A stretch of 64,000 nt of DNA from Lentibacillus sp. Marseille-P4043 (GTDB lineage: Bacteria > Bacillota > Bacilli > Bacillales > Amphibacillaceae): contig NZ_LT984884.1 of the NCBI RefSeq assembly GCF_900258515.1, forward strand, positions 3,532,499 to 3,596,498. Reading direction: 5' to 3'. Below the pieces are notes generated by a model. It was not told where the DNA came from and made no database searches. It was given only the letters and a program-made list of their open reading frames with translations. A program made the translations under genes and the position numbers. Position 1 is the stretch's first letter. Each line of letters begins with the position of its first letter. This document shows positions 54,563 to 63,628 of this stretch, piece after piece.

Positions 54563-54590
54563 TACGATTTATTTGTCAACTTTTTGGGTG
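54563..54590 (-). promoter_or_regulatory. Candidate SigI-dependent promoter of sigI-rsgI
   Basis: On the minus strand CACCCAAAAA (54581-54590) precedes CGTA (54563-54566) by about 14 nt, matching the A-tract and CGWA elements described for SigI promoters. A sigma-A-like TTGACA overlaps the spacer but has no well-placed -10 box. Confidence 0.6.
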
Positions 54591-54810
54591 TATCTGTAAC
54601 GTATTTCGCATTTATTTTTCTTCTATTTAACATGATGTATCCACCATCTCTATTATTTTTTATTACACAACTTTCGCACCAATAAAATAAGATCATATAG
54701 TTTACTAAGGCAAACTTGGAACGTTTCTAATAATTGCCTTGACAACCTTGGTAAACATAAAGGCTGTTTACTAAAAGATTGGGACTGCGATTACTCGTCC
54801 CATCGAAAAC

Positions 54811-55365
54811 ATTTGTTGTTTTTATACAATAGAAATAAAATGCGACGTAACTGCTGGGCTCTTTTCTATAAGTACGTACATTTCCCGCCGTCCGGGGTCG
54901 CTCCGGGTGGATGCTTTCCGCGGGCACGGCCTCAGCCTCCTTGCCCCGGCGAGGGGTATGTCGACGTTGTCCGCAAAGGACGGTTTTAGTCGACCTTCCT
55001 TTTCAAACCACTCTGCGGGGTCTTCGGACACGTGCTGGGGCTGCGCTAACTCGCCCCACCGAAAACCATTGTTCCCGCAGGAGTCACCACCCTCCACTCA
55101 CCCGGACTAGTAAAGTGGTAGAATGCGACTTTATGGAACACATACTACTACAGTTAATTGTAGTAAATGTAATACCAGCGAAGGAAAAACACGAAGACTC
55201 CTGCGGGAAAGCGAAGACGATGAGACCCCGCAGTGAGCGTTCTTTGCTAGCGAGGAGGCTCAGCGCGAGCCCGCGGAAAGCGTAGTGTTTTTCCAGAGCG
55301 GCCGAAGAGAACCGAACAAGATTTTAAGTTATGTCACATTTTATATCAAATGCGATTAATCTAAA
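54811..55365. repeat. Composite palindromic repeat R3 (two hairpin units; carries nested module copy C)
   Basis: Ends as in R1/R2: TTGTTTTTATACAATAG-AAATAAAATGCGACGTAACTGCTGGGCTC on the left and TAAGTTATGTCACATTTTATATCAAATGCG on the right. It is colinear with the reverse complement of R2: unit U6 (about 54904-55098, GGGTGG/CCACCC arms) then unit U4 (55183-55294, arms GGAAAAACAC/GTGTTTTTCC). In U6 the apical loop of R2 is replaced by the nested module (54942-54995). R3 fills most of the 1.2-kb gap upstream of sigI. Confidence 0.75.
54942..54995 (+). repeat. Nested stem-loop module, copy C
   Basis: Hairpin 1 TGCCCC/GGGGTA (54942-54958). Hairpin 2: outer stem GTCGAC (54960-54965) with GTCGAC (54989-54994); inner stem GTCC (54969-54972) with GGAC (54978-54981) around GCAAA. 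Unpaired GTT and GGTTTTA as in copies A and B. Confidence 0.7.
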
Positions 55366-55524
55366 GTCAACTTGAGCAGTGAATCTCCATCCTTCCTCAT
55401 TCTATCAAGGCTTATTTATCCATTTCACGCTGCAAAAGTTGAATTTATTATTTATTATTATCATTCTTTTTCTGATTAGCTTACTCATCAATTTGAATTG
55501 ACTTTTAGCATTGACTGTTATAAG

Positions 55525-55576
55525 TGTGTCTTCAAAAAGTCCGGTAATTTTATCCTCCTTTTTGAACAACCTCTAT
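55525..55576. repeat. Intergenic repeat type C, collapsed copy
   Basis: GTGTCTTCAAAAAGTCCGG at the left and TTTTTGAACAACCTCTATAAG at the right match the ends of the full copy at 18661-18815. The central 110 bp are missing; only about 15 bp remain between the ends. Confidence 0.65.
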
Positions 55577-55735
55577 AAGCCAATATAATTAATCCTAACG
55601 CAAGCGTGTAAACCTTGCTATCACAGAATATTTACAGTTTGTTTAAATATTGATTGCAGTGGTATAGCGCTTAACATTGCTGTCCTAAATTTACATATTG
55701 TTCTCCAAAACAAAATGAGATGGACATTATCCATC

Positions 55736-56551
55736 TCATTCGTCGGCTTCATAAAAATAATCAATCGGGATAAATAATCCGACTTTTCCGTGTGTTTTGT
55801 CGTCAAGCGTAGCAAACACAACTCCGATTACGTTGCCCTGTTCATTTATAACTGGACTGCCACTGTTCCCGCGATAAACCGGTGCCTTCATCATCACTAC
55901 TTGCTCATCCCAATCATCTAGTTGCGTATAACCAATAATTGTACCCTTGTTGGCGATGCCATGAAAGCGAAGCGGATTCCCAATAAAATAGATGGATTCA
56001 TTCGGCTTAAAGGTTGTCTCTTGAGCAAGGTCTAGATGCGGCAAATCTTTTCCATCTGTTTGTAAAACTGCTAAATCAACATCTGGGTAATCAGCTACAA
56101 CTTCTGCTTTAAAAAAGCCATCGTCCGGAAATGTTACCGTAACAGACTCTTCGCCTTCAATAACATGATGATTTGTCAGTATGGTTCCATCAGCAGAAAT
56201 GGCAAAACCTGTTCCTTTGCTCTCACCTGTTTCCACCACAACAATTGACTGTTTGTAGTCACTTATATTGTCTTGGGTTGATAGTTTAGCTGATGTCAGC
56301 AAAAAGTCAATGGCTGGGATAGAAAATGTTTTTGGTAGTAAGGCTACAACATTGAAGACCATAACAAACGCAATCAACCAAAACGCCCACTTTGGAAATG
56401 GGTGTTTTGGTTTCGCGTTCTTTTCTTCCTGTGCGCGTTTCAAAGCCTTTACCCGCTCTTTTTCAACTAGCTCGAGTAGCTCATCTTCCTCTATTTCTTC
56501 ATACAAATCATCGTCAAGCCCATCACGGTCATTCTGTTCCCTATGATTCAT
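55736..56551 (-). CDS. Membrane-anchored trypsin-like serine protease
   Basis: A 271-residue protein. An acidic cytosolic head (about 1-45; EEIEEDELLELVEKERVKAL) and a single helix (about 53-72) anchor it. The protease domain has His in LTNHHVIEGE (about 135), Asp in YPDVDLAVLQ (about 164) and Ser in RGNSGSPV (about 234). No PDZ domain is present, unlike HtrA, so it is a short HtrA/DegP-related type. Extracytoplasmic location is expected. It lies downstream of bmrCD, separated from it by 14 nt, and may be co-transcribed. Confidence 0.8.
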   Translation of the reverse strand: MNHREQNDRDGLDDDLYEEIEEDELLELVEKERVKALKRAQEEKNAKPKHPFPKWAFWLIAFVMVFNVVALLPKTFSIPAIDFLLTSAKLSTQDNISDYKQSIVVVETGESKGTGFAISADGTILTNHHVIEGEESVTVTFPDDGFFKAEVVADYPDVDLAVLQTDGKDLPHLDLAQETTFKPNESIYFIGNPLRFHGIANKGTIIGYTQLDDWDEQVVMMKAPVYRGNSGSPVINEQGNVIGVVFATLDDKTHGKVGLFIPIDYFYEADE

Positions 56552-56564
56552 ACGTCACCTCGTA

Positions 56565-58592
56565 TTACACAGCCTCTCGTGCTTTCCCCTGCTGCATTTG
56601 ATACATTTGATGGTATAAGCCGTTCTGTCTGATTAGTTCATCATGATTTCCCTCTTCTACTATTTTACCATGTTCCAGCACGAAAATCGCATCCGCTTGC
56701 TGGATTGTTGACAAACGGTGGGCAATAACGAGTGTTGTACGACCTTTTTTTAATACCTCCAGCGCTTGTTGAATGATGTTCTCTGTTTCCGTATCGATAT
56801 TCGCTGTTGCTTCATCGAGAATTAAAATAGCTGGATCAAATGCCAATGCCCGTGCAAACGAAAGCAACTGTCTTTCACCTAATGAAAATGTCGTACCACC
56901 CTCTGTCACCTTTTCATCATATTTTCCAGGTAGCTTTTCAATAAATCGATCCGCACCTACAGCACGTAACGCATCAATCGCCATTTCCCGGGTAATATTC
57001 GGATCATTCATCGTTACATTTGAAATGATTGTACCGGAAAATAAGAACGGATCCTGCAGTACAATTCCCATATAGCTTCTAACCTGCTGGCGTGACCATT
57101 CGCTTGTTTTCTGACCATCTATGGTAATTTCCCCTTTTTGAGGATCATAGAAGCGAAATAATAAATTCATAATCGAGCTTTTTCCTGATCCCGTATGACC
57201 TACAAAGGCCGCTGTTTGACCTGCATCAACCTGAAAGGACATATCATGAATGACATAATCCACATCATTATAAGCAAATGAGACGTGATCAAAACGAATG
57301 TTGCCGCGATATTTCTTAATTTTATTATTCTTTACCTCTTCACCATCATGATCGATTAACTCAAAGACACGCCCCCCAGCTACTCGCGCCTGTTCAATCA
57401 ATGGTAGCTGGTTGATAATATCCTCAATTGGTTCAAATAGACGGTTTAAATAATCGACAAACGCATATAAAACACCAATCGAGATGATGCTACCTGGTTC
57501 TAATGAAGCTGATCCGAAGTACCAAATGAATCCAACAAACGCTAAATTACGAAATACGGTTACAAGGTTATACGATGTAAGCGCACTTAGTTTAACAAGT
57601 TTACGATGGTACTTGAAATTACGTTCGTTTAACACCTCGAATTCTTCCTTTGTTTTTTTCTCGCGACGAAAGGCTTGAATAATCGGCATGCCTTGAATTG
57701 CTTCATTAATATTGCCGTTTATTTCACTCACTGTAGAACGGATTACTTTATTATATTTCGTTCCAAAATGCTTATATACCTTCATCCAGCCAATAATCAG
57801 TGGGATAAGCAGCAAACTAATAGCTGCTAGTTTCACATCTAAAATAAACAGGGCAATAAAAATACCCGCCATGTAAATAATACTCGTTACAACAATCGAT
57901 AACACCCGTTCATACAAGTCACGGATTGCTTCTGTATCATTCGTAATACGAGCCACGATTTTTCCTGCTGGTTGATCAACATAGTAATCAATCGGAATTC
58001 GTTGCGTGTGTGCAAAAATATCGTTGCGCATTTTTTTCACAATTTGGTTGGACGCCTTTTGTAATAAAAAGGTCTGAAAAAATTGAAAAAAACCTGCGAT
58101 AACGAGTAGCACCATATACAACCCAAGCAAGAAAATAATCGGTCCTTGTTCAGGCTTGAAAAATGGATATATTTCTGATAACGAAAGCTTTTTTCCTGTA
58201 AACGATAATGTCTCGTTCGCCTGCTCAATCGAGATGGTGTCTCCACTGACACTTCGCTTACCAGATAGCGGAACTTCTTCCGTGACAAAATAATAATCAT
58301 GCCCAACTTGCAAAACGGTTGCCATACCTTCTGTTTGATCTTTTTCCGTCGTGCGATCTGCCCGTTTGTAAAAATGATCCCCATAGGAAACGGTATATTT
58401 ATCATTATCCGACTCAACTTCCTGCCAATTGCCTTCTACCCCAAGAATGTGGTCGTCAATAACGGTTTTTGCAATTAAAGGACCCGCTAATTCAAGTGCA
58501 GTAGCAACGACCAGACAAACCAAACCAATCAAAATGCCCTTCTTAAACTGTAATGCATAATTTACTAATCGTTTTTCTGTCGATTGCTTCAT
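56565..58592 (-). CDS. bmrD: BmrD (YheH), multidrug ABC exporter half
   Basis: A 675-residue fused permease-ATPase, close in length to B. subtilis YheH (673). Six membrane helices occupy about residues 15-380, with an unusually large hydrophilic loop (about 40-130) after the first helix. The nucleotide-binding domain carries Walker A VGHTGSGKSS (about 465), signature FSLGERQLLSFARAL (a LSxGQ variant), Walker B AILILDEATANIDTE and H-loop IAHRLSTIQ. It forms a heterodimer with BmrC for drug export. The ATG overlaps the bmrC stop (TAATG). The operon is controlled by the leader at 60436-60712. Confidence 0.93.
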   Translation of the reverse strand: MKQSTEKRLVNYALQFKKGILIGLVCLVVATALELAGPLIAKTVIDDHILGVEGNWQEVESDNDKYTVSYGDHFYKRADRTTEKDQTEGMATVLQVGHDYYFVTEEVPLSGKRSVSGDTISIEQANETLSFTGKKLSLSEIYPFFKPEQGPIIFLLGLYMVLLVIAGFFQFFQTFLLQKASNQIVKKMRNDIFAHTQRIPIDYYVDQPAGKIVARITNDTEAIRDLYERVLSIVVTSIIYMAGIFIALFILDVKLAAISLLLIPLIIGWMKVYKHFGTKYNKVIRSTVSEINGNINEAIQGMPIIQAFRREKKTKEEFEVLNERNFKYHRKLVKLSALTSYNLVTVFRNLAFVGFIWYFGSASLEPGSIISIGVLYAFVDYLNRLFEPIEDIINQLPLIEQARVAGGRVFELIDHDGEEVKNNKIKKYRGNIRFDHVSFAYNDVDYVIHDMSFQVDAGQTAAFVGHTGSGKSSIMNLLFRFYDPQKGEITIDGQKTSEWSRQQVRSYMGIVLQDPFLFSGTIISNVTMNDPNITREMAIDALRAVGADRFIEKLPGKYDEKVTEGGTTFSLGERQLLSFARALAFDPAILILDEATANIDTETENIIQQALEVLKKGRTTLVIAHRLSTIQQADAIFVLEHGKIVEEGNHDELIRQNGLYHQMYQMQQGKAREAV

Positions 58593-60346
58593 TAGGAGAC
58601 CTCCTCATCTGCTAACTGCTGTAATTGATATTGTTGTTTATACCAACCATCACGCAGCATTAATTCCTCATGTGTACCTTCTTCAACAATTTGCCCATTC
58701 TCGAGCACAATAATGTGATCCGCATGTGTAACTGCTGACATTCTGTGTGCCGCGATAAAGGTTGTTTTTCCGCTGCGCTCATTTCGCAAATGCTCCATAA
58801 TTTTTGCCTCGGTTTTTCCATCAACTGCTGACATGGAATCATCCAAGATCAAAATTTGTGGATTTTTAATAAATGCTCTTGCTAATGCAACACGCTGCTT
58901 CTGTCCTCCAGATAAGGTCACACCACTTTCTCCTACCTCTGTATCAAGTCCGTTTGGCAGTTGTTTTATATCATCCAGAAAATGCGCTAAATCTAACACA
59001 CGGTATATTTCTTCATCTGTTGCATCTGATTTACCAAACTGAATATTTTCTCGAATTGTTTTGGAAAACATCATTTGATCCTGTGGTACATAGCCAATCC
59101 AGGAACGAATCTGTTCCAAACTAATGGCTTGCAAATCAGAATTTGATACGTTGATTTTGCCAATTAGACCTGGATATTGGCGGAGCATGAGTTTAAATAA
59201 AGTCGTCTTTCCTGCCCCGGTCTTTCCCACAATCCCAATTGTTTGCCCTTGCTTCACTTCCAGATTGATGTTCTGTAGCTGCCTTGTTTCTGTGAAAGGA
59301 TAGGAAAAGGAAACATCCACAAACGAAATTGACTCAACCGTTGAGACCTGTTTCGGATTTTCTGTATTTTTTACGTCTGCTTCATAATCCAATGTTTCGT
59401 TAACGCGATCCAACGACGCATTCCCACGCTGTAAAATATTAATTAATTCCCCAACAGCAAACATCGGCCAAATTAACATTCCAAGGTAAACATTGAATGT
59501 AACCAAATCGCCAAGTGTTATCCAATTTTGAAAGACTAATAATGCCCCATATCCAAGTCCAATTGTATAAGATAGACCAACAAGAATTTTCATCGTTGGT
59601 TCAAACAATGCATCAATTTTCGCTACGTCAATATTTTTTTGATAGACATCTTCTGTCATCGCCTGAAAGCGCCCTTCTTCCTGTCTTTCTTGAACAAAGG
59701 CACGAATAACTCGAACACCACGAATGGACTCTAATACGTCATTGTTCATTTCACCAAAAGCCGCTTGTGCCTTCATGAAACGAGCATGGATAGCTGAACC
59801 ATATTTATTCATAACTGCTGCCATAATTGGCAATGGGATCAAGGCAGCAAGTGTTAATTTCCAACTAATGGTAAACCCCATCATTGCGACAATCATCAGC
59901 ATGAAGATGCTTGAATCAACAAGTGTTAGAACACCAAAACCAGCCGTTAGTTGAATCGACCGCAGATCATTGGTAGCTCGGGCCATCAAATCACCTGTTC
60001 GATATTTCCCAAAAAAAGTTGGCGTCATCGTTAAAAAATGATCCATTAATTTGCTCCTGGTCCAACGTTCCAAAATTGCAGCACCACTAAACAAGGTGAA
60101 GTCCCATAAAAATGAAATCGCATAATGAACAAATGTTAATAAAAGATATCCCGCTACAATCATCACCAATAATTTTGCAGTCAATGTTTCAATCTGGATT
60201 TTATCAATAGCAAACCCAACTAATTTAGGTGGAATCAATCCAATAGCACTAGCAATAATTAAAGCAACAATCGCAAATACATACCGCTTCCAATAATGTT
60301 TAAAAAACCAATCTAACTTCTTAAAAACCTGAAACAATTCCCTCAC
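58592..60346 (-). CDS. bmrC: BmrC (YheI), multidrug ABC exporter half
   Basis: A 584-residue fused permease-ATPase (B. subtilis YheI is 585). Six membrane helices lie within about 15-310. The nucleotide-binding domain has Walker A GKTGAGKTT (about 370), signature LSGGQKQRVALARAF, Walker B ILILDDSMSAVDGKTE (Asp in place of the catalytic Glu, as in heterodimeric exporters with one degenerate site) and H-loop AAHRMSAVTHA. With BmrD it exports drugs such as Hoechst dyes and doxorubicin in B. subtilis. A 206-nt leader separates it from the leader ORF. Confidence 0.93.
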   Translation of the reverse strand: MRELFQVFKKLDWFFKHYWKRYVFAIVALIIASAIGLIPPKLVGFAIDKIQIETLTAKLLVMIVAGYLLLTFVHYAISFLWDFTLFSGAAILERWTRSKLMDHFLTMTPTFFGKYRTGDLMARATNDLRSIQLTAGFGVLTLVDSSIFMLMIVAMMGFTISWKLTLAALIPLPIMAAVMNKYGSAIHARFMKAQAAFGEMNNDVLESIRGVRVIRAFVQERQEEGRFQAMTEDVYQKNIDVAKIDALFEPTMKILVGLSYTIGLGYGALLVFQNWITLGDLVTFNVYLGMLIWPMFAVGELINILQRGNASLDRVNETLDYEADVKNTENPKQVSTVESISFVDVSFSYPFTETRQLQNINLEVKQGQTIGIVGKTGAGKTTLFKLMLRQYPGLIGKINVSNSDLQAISLEQIRSWIGYVPQDQMMFSKTIRENIQFGKSDATDEEIYRVLDLAHFLDDIKQLPNGLDTEVGESGVTLSGGQKQRVALARAFIKNPQILILDDSMSAVDGKTEAKIMEHLRNERSGKTTFIAAHRMSAVTHADHIIVLENGQIVEEGTHEELMLRDGWYKQQYQLQQLADEEVS

Positions 60347-60435
60347 CTGCTTTGTTTAAAAATCCAATACTTATTTTCACTTAATTGTTGACCTTTTACA
60401 TTTTTCTCCCTCTCCCATACGTTTTTGTTCAATAA

Positions 60436-60463
60436 AAAAGCACACGCCTATGACGTATGCTTT
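60436..60463 (-). terminator. Second attenuator hairpin ahead of bmrC
   Basis: Minus strand AAAGCATACG/CGTGTGCTTT, 10 pairs including one G-U, with a loop of 7-8 nt and TTTTATT after it, 90 nt before bmrC. Confidence 0.75.
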
Positions 60464-60496
60464 CATAATTAGGGGCACCTTTCCCCCTTAAATAAC

Positions 60497-60524
60497 AAAA
60501 AGGCCACAGACATATGTGACCTTT
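60497..60524 (-). terminator. First attenuator terminator, directly after the leader ORF
   Basis: Minus strand AAAGGTCACA/TGTGGCCTTT stem (one G-U), 6-nt loop TATGTC, then a TTTTT run, 29 nt past the leader stop codon. Its 5' arm AAGGTCACA is the exact complement of TGTGACCTT inside the leader ORF (minus strand at 60586-60578). Confidence 0.85.
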
Positions 60525-60552
60525 CGCAAAACAAGATAAAGAATATGTATAA

Positions 60553-60648
60553 CTACAATTCGTTTCTGTTATTTGTGAAGGTCACACAACATATGAAATT
60601 TTGGTTCGTTTGTTGACGTTGACGTAGTAGTTGCAGTTTGTTTTCCAT
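60553..60648 (-). CDS. bmrB: BmrB-type leader peptide (31 aa) controlling bmrCD
   Basis: A 31-codon ORF: MENKLQLLRQRQQTNQNF followed by ICCVTFTNNRNEL. It has GGAGG (60657-60661) 8 nt upstream of ATG and a consensus promoter at 60684-60712. Two terminators follow before bmrC. In B. subtilis a leader peptide gene (bmrB) upstream of bmrCD is known to work by ribosome-mediated transcription attenuation in response to ribosome-targeting antibiotics; here the gene was identified from its position and structures, not peptide similarity, as I recall no sequence for that peptide. Segments AGGTCAC (ribosome site), TGTGACCTT (ORF) and AAGGTCACA (terminator arm) compete for pairing. The peptide itself may have no function of its own. 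Confidence 0.8.
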   Translation of the reverse strand: MENKLQLLRQRQQTNQNFICCVTFTNNRNEL

Positions 60649-60683
60649 TGTCGTGACCTCCTTCCATTTTTTGATTCCTAATA

Positions 60684-60712
60684 ATTATAGTATTAGCAAA
60701 ATTTAAAGTCAA
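60684..60712 (-). promoter_or_regulatory. Sigma-A promoter of the bmrB leader
   Basis: Minus strand TTGACT (60712-60707), exact 17-bp spacer, TATAAT (60689-60684). Confidence 0.9.
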
Positions 60713-60827
60713 TCTTTTTTTCGGTTTTTTCTTCAAATATAGGCCTATTTAACCGAAAATAAAGATAGATAACATAATGGAGCAGGCACAATCATATCGA
60801 TTGTCCTAGTTAACAGGAGGAATGAAT

Positions 60828-61787
60828 TTGTTAGGCACGAAGAATAAACCATCCCAATTACAAGAACAATTAAACGAGGCTAATGAACAAATTAACCAAT
60901 TAAAGCAGGAAAAGGCAGTGATCATCGAAGAAAACAATCGATTCTTACAGCAATTTGAGGAAAATTTAACAAGTACAATTCAGCAACATGAGCATGTTAA
61001 CGCACAGCACCATGATTTAGAAGATCTTATTGTACAAATCAAACAGCATTTTGAGGAAATTCAATCACTTGGGAAAAAATCAAGTGAACATTCAAACCAA
61101 TTAGTTGATAAGGGACAGACATTGGTACAATCCTCCGATTCACTAGCAAAGCAAACAGAAGAATACCAAGATATTATGGGGAATAACAAGCGCTTAATGG
61201 ACAGCCTGGAAACACAAATGACAAAAACAGCAGGAAGTATGCAAGAATTAGGCGAACACTCCAATACCATTAAAGAAATTGTGCAAGTTATAAGTGATAT
61301 TGCCAATCAAACAAACTTGTTGGCATTAAATGCCTCAATCGAAGCAGCACGTGCTGGTGAACATGGCAAGGGATTCGCCGTAGTTGCGGCTGAAGTTCGT
61401 AAACTTGCCGAAAATACGGCTGAGAGCACGTCACACATTGACGAAGTAACCACAACTATTCAGCAAAAGATTCAAGAAGCGGAACAAGATACATATGAAA
61501 ACCAGAAAACGTTGCAATCTTCCACGGAGATGAACAAGAAAACAGTTGATAGGTTAAAAGAAATGGCCACCATTGTCGAAACAGTAAAATCAAATACCCA
61601 AGATGTACTAGCAAACATGAACAACCAAAATGAACTAACAATGGAAATGGTTCATTATATTGACGAAACAAATGAATCATTCGAGACAATCAAACAAGCG
61701 ATTACCCAGCACATTGATGATGCTAAAATTGTCGATAACCAACTTGCTTCAGGTGTAGAAGGGGTTAATGAATTAGCGAAAAAGTAA
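60828..61787 (+). CDS. Soluble methyl-accepting chemotaxis-type protein
   Basis: About 319 residues without membrane helices. A coiled coil (about 10-130) precedes the MCP signalling hairpin: [42 protein letters not shown] (about 160-200), with a second coiled coil to the end. It lacks a sensor domain, so it may respond to intracellular cues or act as an adaptor like HemAT/YfmS-type soluble receptors. The start is best placed at TTG 60828, 7 nt after AGGAGG; an in-frame ATG at 60822 overlaps the ribosome site at only 1-nt distance. Confidence 0.85.
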   Translation: MLGTKNKPSQLQEQLNEANEQINQLKQEKAVIIEENNRFLQQFEENLTSTIQQHEHVNAQHHDLEDLIVQIKQHFEEIQSLGKKSSEHSNQLVDKGQTLVQSSDSLAKQTEEYQDIMGNNKRLMDSLETQMTKTAGSMQELGEHSNTIKEIVQVISDIANQTNLLALNASIEAARAGEHGKGFAVVAAEVRKLAENTAESTSHIDEVTTTIQQKIQEAEQDTYENQKTLQSSTEMNKKTVDRLKEMATIVETVKSNTQDVLANMNNQNELTMEMVHYIDETNESFETIKQAITQHIDDAKIVDNQLASGVEGVNELAKK

Positions 61788-61791
61788 TTAA

Positions 61792-61832
61792 AGAAGCAGT
61801 TCCAAGGGATCGACCAATGGAACTGCCTCTTT
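61792..61832. terminator. Bidirectional terminator between the receptor and zinc-ribbon genes
   Basis: AGAaGCAGTTCC/GGAACTGCcTCT stem with T5. Confidence 0.8.
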
Positions 61833-62063
61833 TTATTTGACTGTTTTCACATCTTTTTTATTAAGCCCTAACTTCACCATGTTGTTCACTTTAGCAAATG
61901 ATACTTGTGTTTCCTGGGCAATCTCTTCTACTGAAACATATGGGTGTTTGACACTGAAATTTCTGACTTTGTCGCTATCTTTTAGGCATGTAGCACACAT
62001 CATAAACGGGCTGGATTCCATTGGCCTCTGACACAATCGACAATTTCTCAAAAATTTCCCCAT
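61833..62063 (-). CDS. Small zinc-ribbon protein with a helix-turn-helix-like tail
   Basis: About 76 residues: CRLCQRP...MMCATCLKD form a four-Cys zinc ribbon (about 7-31), and VSVEEIAQETQVSFAKVNNMVKLG (about 45-68) resembles a helix-turn-helix. It looks like the YvyF-type flagellar operon proteins, but no flagellar genes are near. Start ATG at 62063 with GGGGTG upstream; a longer open frame lacks a ribosome site. Confidence 0.6.
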   Translation of the reverse strand: MGKFLRNCRLCQRPMESSPFMMCATCLKDSDKVRNFSVKHPYVSVEEIAQETQVSFAKVNNMVKLGLNKKDVKTVK

Positions 62064-62427
62064 TCCATCACCCCTTATGCCTTTGTTACGTATAGTATAC
62101 ATCTTTCGGAAAAATTTAACAATACGGTTGTGTGAATTTTTAAAAAATAGTACTATTGACAGTTAAACATAAGCTTTACCCTTAAAAGCATGTGCAAAAA
62201 GAACCAATCGATTGGAAGGCAAGGTGCAATCTTTTATTTACTTTGAAAGGTCGATCCAACCTTCTAGCCTACACAGTAATTACAGTTTCTTCTTCAAAAT
62301 TAATCCATAAATGTGTCCAAAATGGTATAATTCATATAGCTATTTTCTGATGAGTGTTTTAATGTGATTTTTTTCACAGCTAGTAATGGTTTCCCATGCT
62401 ATTTTTTAAGTAATAGAGGGAAATAGA
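62064..62427. other. Gene-free gap between the zinc-ribbon and TDT genes
   Basis: AT-rich. A TATAAT at about 62321 lies 100 nt ahead of the TDT gene; no obvious -35 box or structure. Nothing else recognised. Confidence 0.3.
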
Positions 62428-63492
62428 TTGGACGTGGTATATATGCTTTTAAATGGACCTTACAAAAAAATTGAGCCTGCTAGCGGGGCAATCATTATGG
62501 CAAATGGGATTTTTCTGATTGGTGCAGTAGAGGCGTTTCCACTGTTAGATGTGCAATTGGGTAAATATTTAGCATTTATTTTACTTGTGGTATGGATTTT
62601 TATTTATAAATCGCTATCTGTACAATTCTTTCATCGTGACTTTTTAATTTCGTTTATCAAACATCCAGTAAATTCATTTGTGATAGGAACATGGATTGCA
62701 GGGGTTTCCGTTTTGTGTAATGTATTTGTCCGTTACTTCCCTGATATTCGGCTAATTACACAGGCAATGGGGATTCTTAATACGTTTTTATTTCTATTTT
62801 TTCTATTGAATTGCTTTTACAATTTCAAACAATTATTAGGTGAACATAAAAACTATCCTGTACATGGGGCTATTTTACTGTCTACTGTTGGTACACAATC
62901 CATTATTATTTTGTTAAACAATGTTTTTTTTCAGTTTCCAGTTTATTTTTCAGAAGCAATTATTATTTTAGGTTTTACATTTTATTTAGCTGGCATCATT
63001 TTAATTGGTAACCGTTATATTAGACAAAACGACTGGACAATAGCTGACGATTGGGCAAATACAAATTGCATTATTCATGGTGCGCTTTCCATTACTGGTC
63101 TGGCAATTGTGACAACCAATACGTTTACACCTGTTTTCATAACTGTTTTCTGGCTTGTTGTTTTCGCCTTACTAATTATTGTTGAAATTGTCGAGGTCAT
63201 ACGAGCCGTTATCAGGGTCAAATTATATGGGTGGAACAAAGGAATTTTCACCTATAATGTTACCCAATGGTCACGGAACTTTACATTCGGTATGTTCTAT
63301 ACTTTTTCATTGGTCATGCACAAAAATCCGTTTTATCCAATCAATGAAAAACTTTATCAGTTCCAAGAAGTGTTTATGTCATTTTGGGCGTGGGTTGTCT
63401 TAATTGCACTCGTTGGACAAATTGCTATTTACTTTAAATCACGTATTGAATCGACCCGTTTCTGGAAAAGCCGTGACCTTTCACATCAATAG
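62428..63492 (+). CDS. TDT-family (TehA/SLAC1-like) anion or dicarboxylate transporter
   Basis: A 354-residue protein with ten hydrophobic helices. The N-terminal PASGAIIMANGIFLIG and HPVNSFVIGTWIAGVSVL and the mid-protein GFTFYLAGIILIGNRYIR fit the voltage-dependent anion channel/TDT family, which includes malate transporters and the tellurite resistance protein TehA. Substrate unknown; chloride, nitrate or organic acids are possible. Start TTG at 62428 with AGAGGG upstream. No operon partner. Confidence 0.75.
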   Translation: MDVVYMLLNGPYKKIEPASGAIIMANGIFLIGAVEAFPLLDVQLGKYLAFILLVVWIFIYKSLSVQFFHRDFLISFIKHPVNSFVIGTWIAGVSVLCNVFVRYFPDIRLITQAMGILNTFLFLFFLLNCFYNFKQLLGEHKNYPVHGAILLSTVGTQSIIILLNNVFFQFPVYFSEAIIILGFTFYLAGIILIGNRYIRQNDWTIADDWANTNCIIHGALSITGLAIVTTNTFTPVFITVFWLVVFALLIIVEIVEVIRAVIRVKLYGWNKGIFTYNVTQWSRNFTFGMFYTFSLVMHKNPFYPINEKLYQFQEVFMSFWAWVVLIALVGQIAIYFKSRIESTRFWKSRDLSHQ

Positions 63493-63566
63493 GCTGGGCA
63501 CTGGTTCTGGACGTAACTATTCCTCCATGGGAACAATTAGAGCTAAAATTTATACTTCTTTACTAT

Positions 63567-63602
63567 TAAAAAACCTGCTATTATTGAATAGTAGGTTTTT
63601 TA
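63567..63602 (+). terminator. Terminator after the TDT gene
   Basis: AAAACCTgCTATT/AATAGtAGGTTTT hairpin with T6. Confidence 0.85.
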
Positions 63603-63628
63603 CATACTGGATGAGGAGATGAGTAGAC

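Noticed and set aside
54536..54600. Ordinary sigma-A promoter for sigI based on TTGACA
   Set aside because: No -10 box at 16-18 nt from TTGACA; the A-tract/CGTA arrangement is a better explanation.
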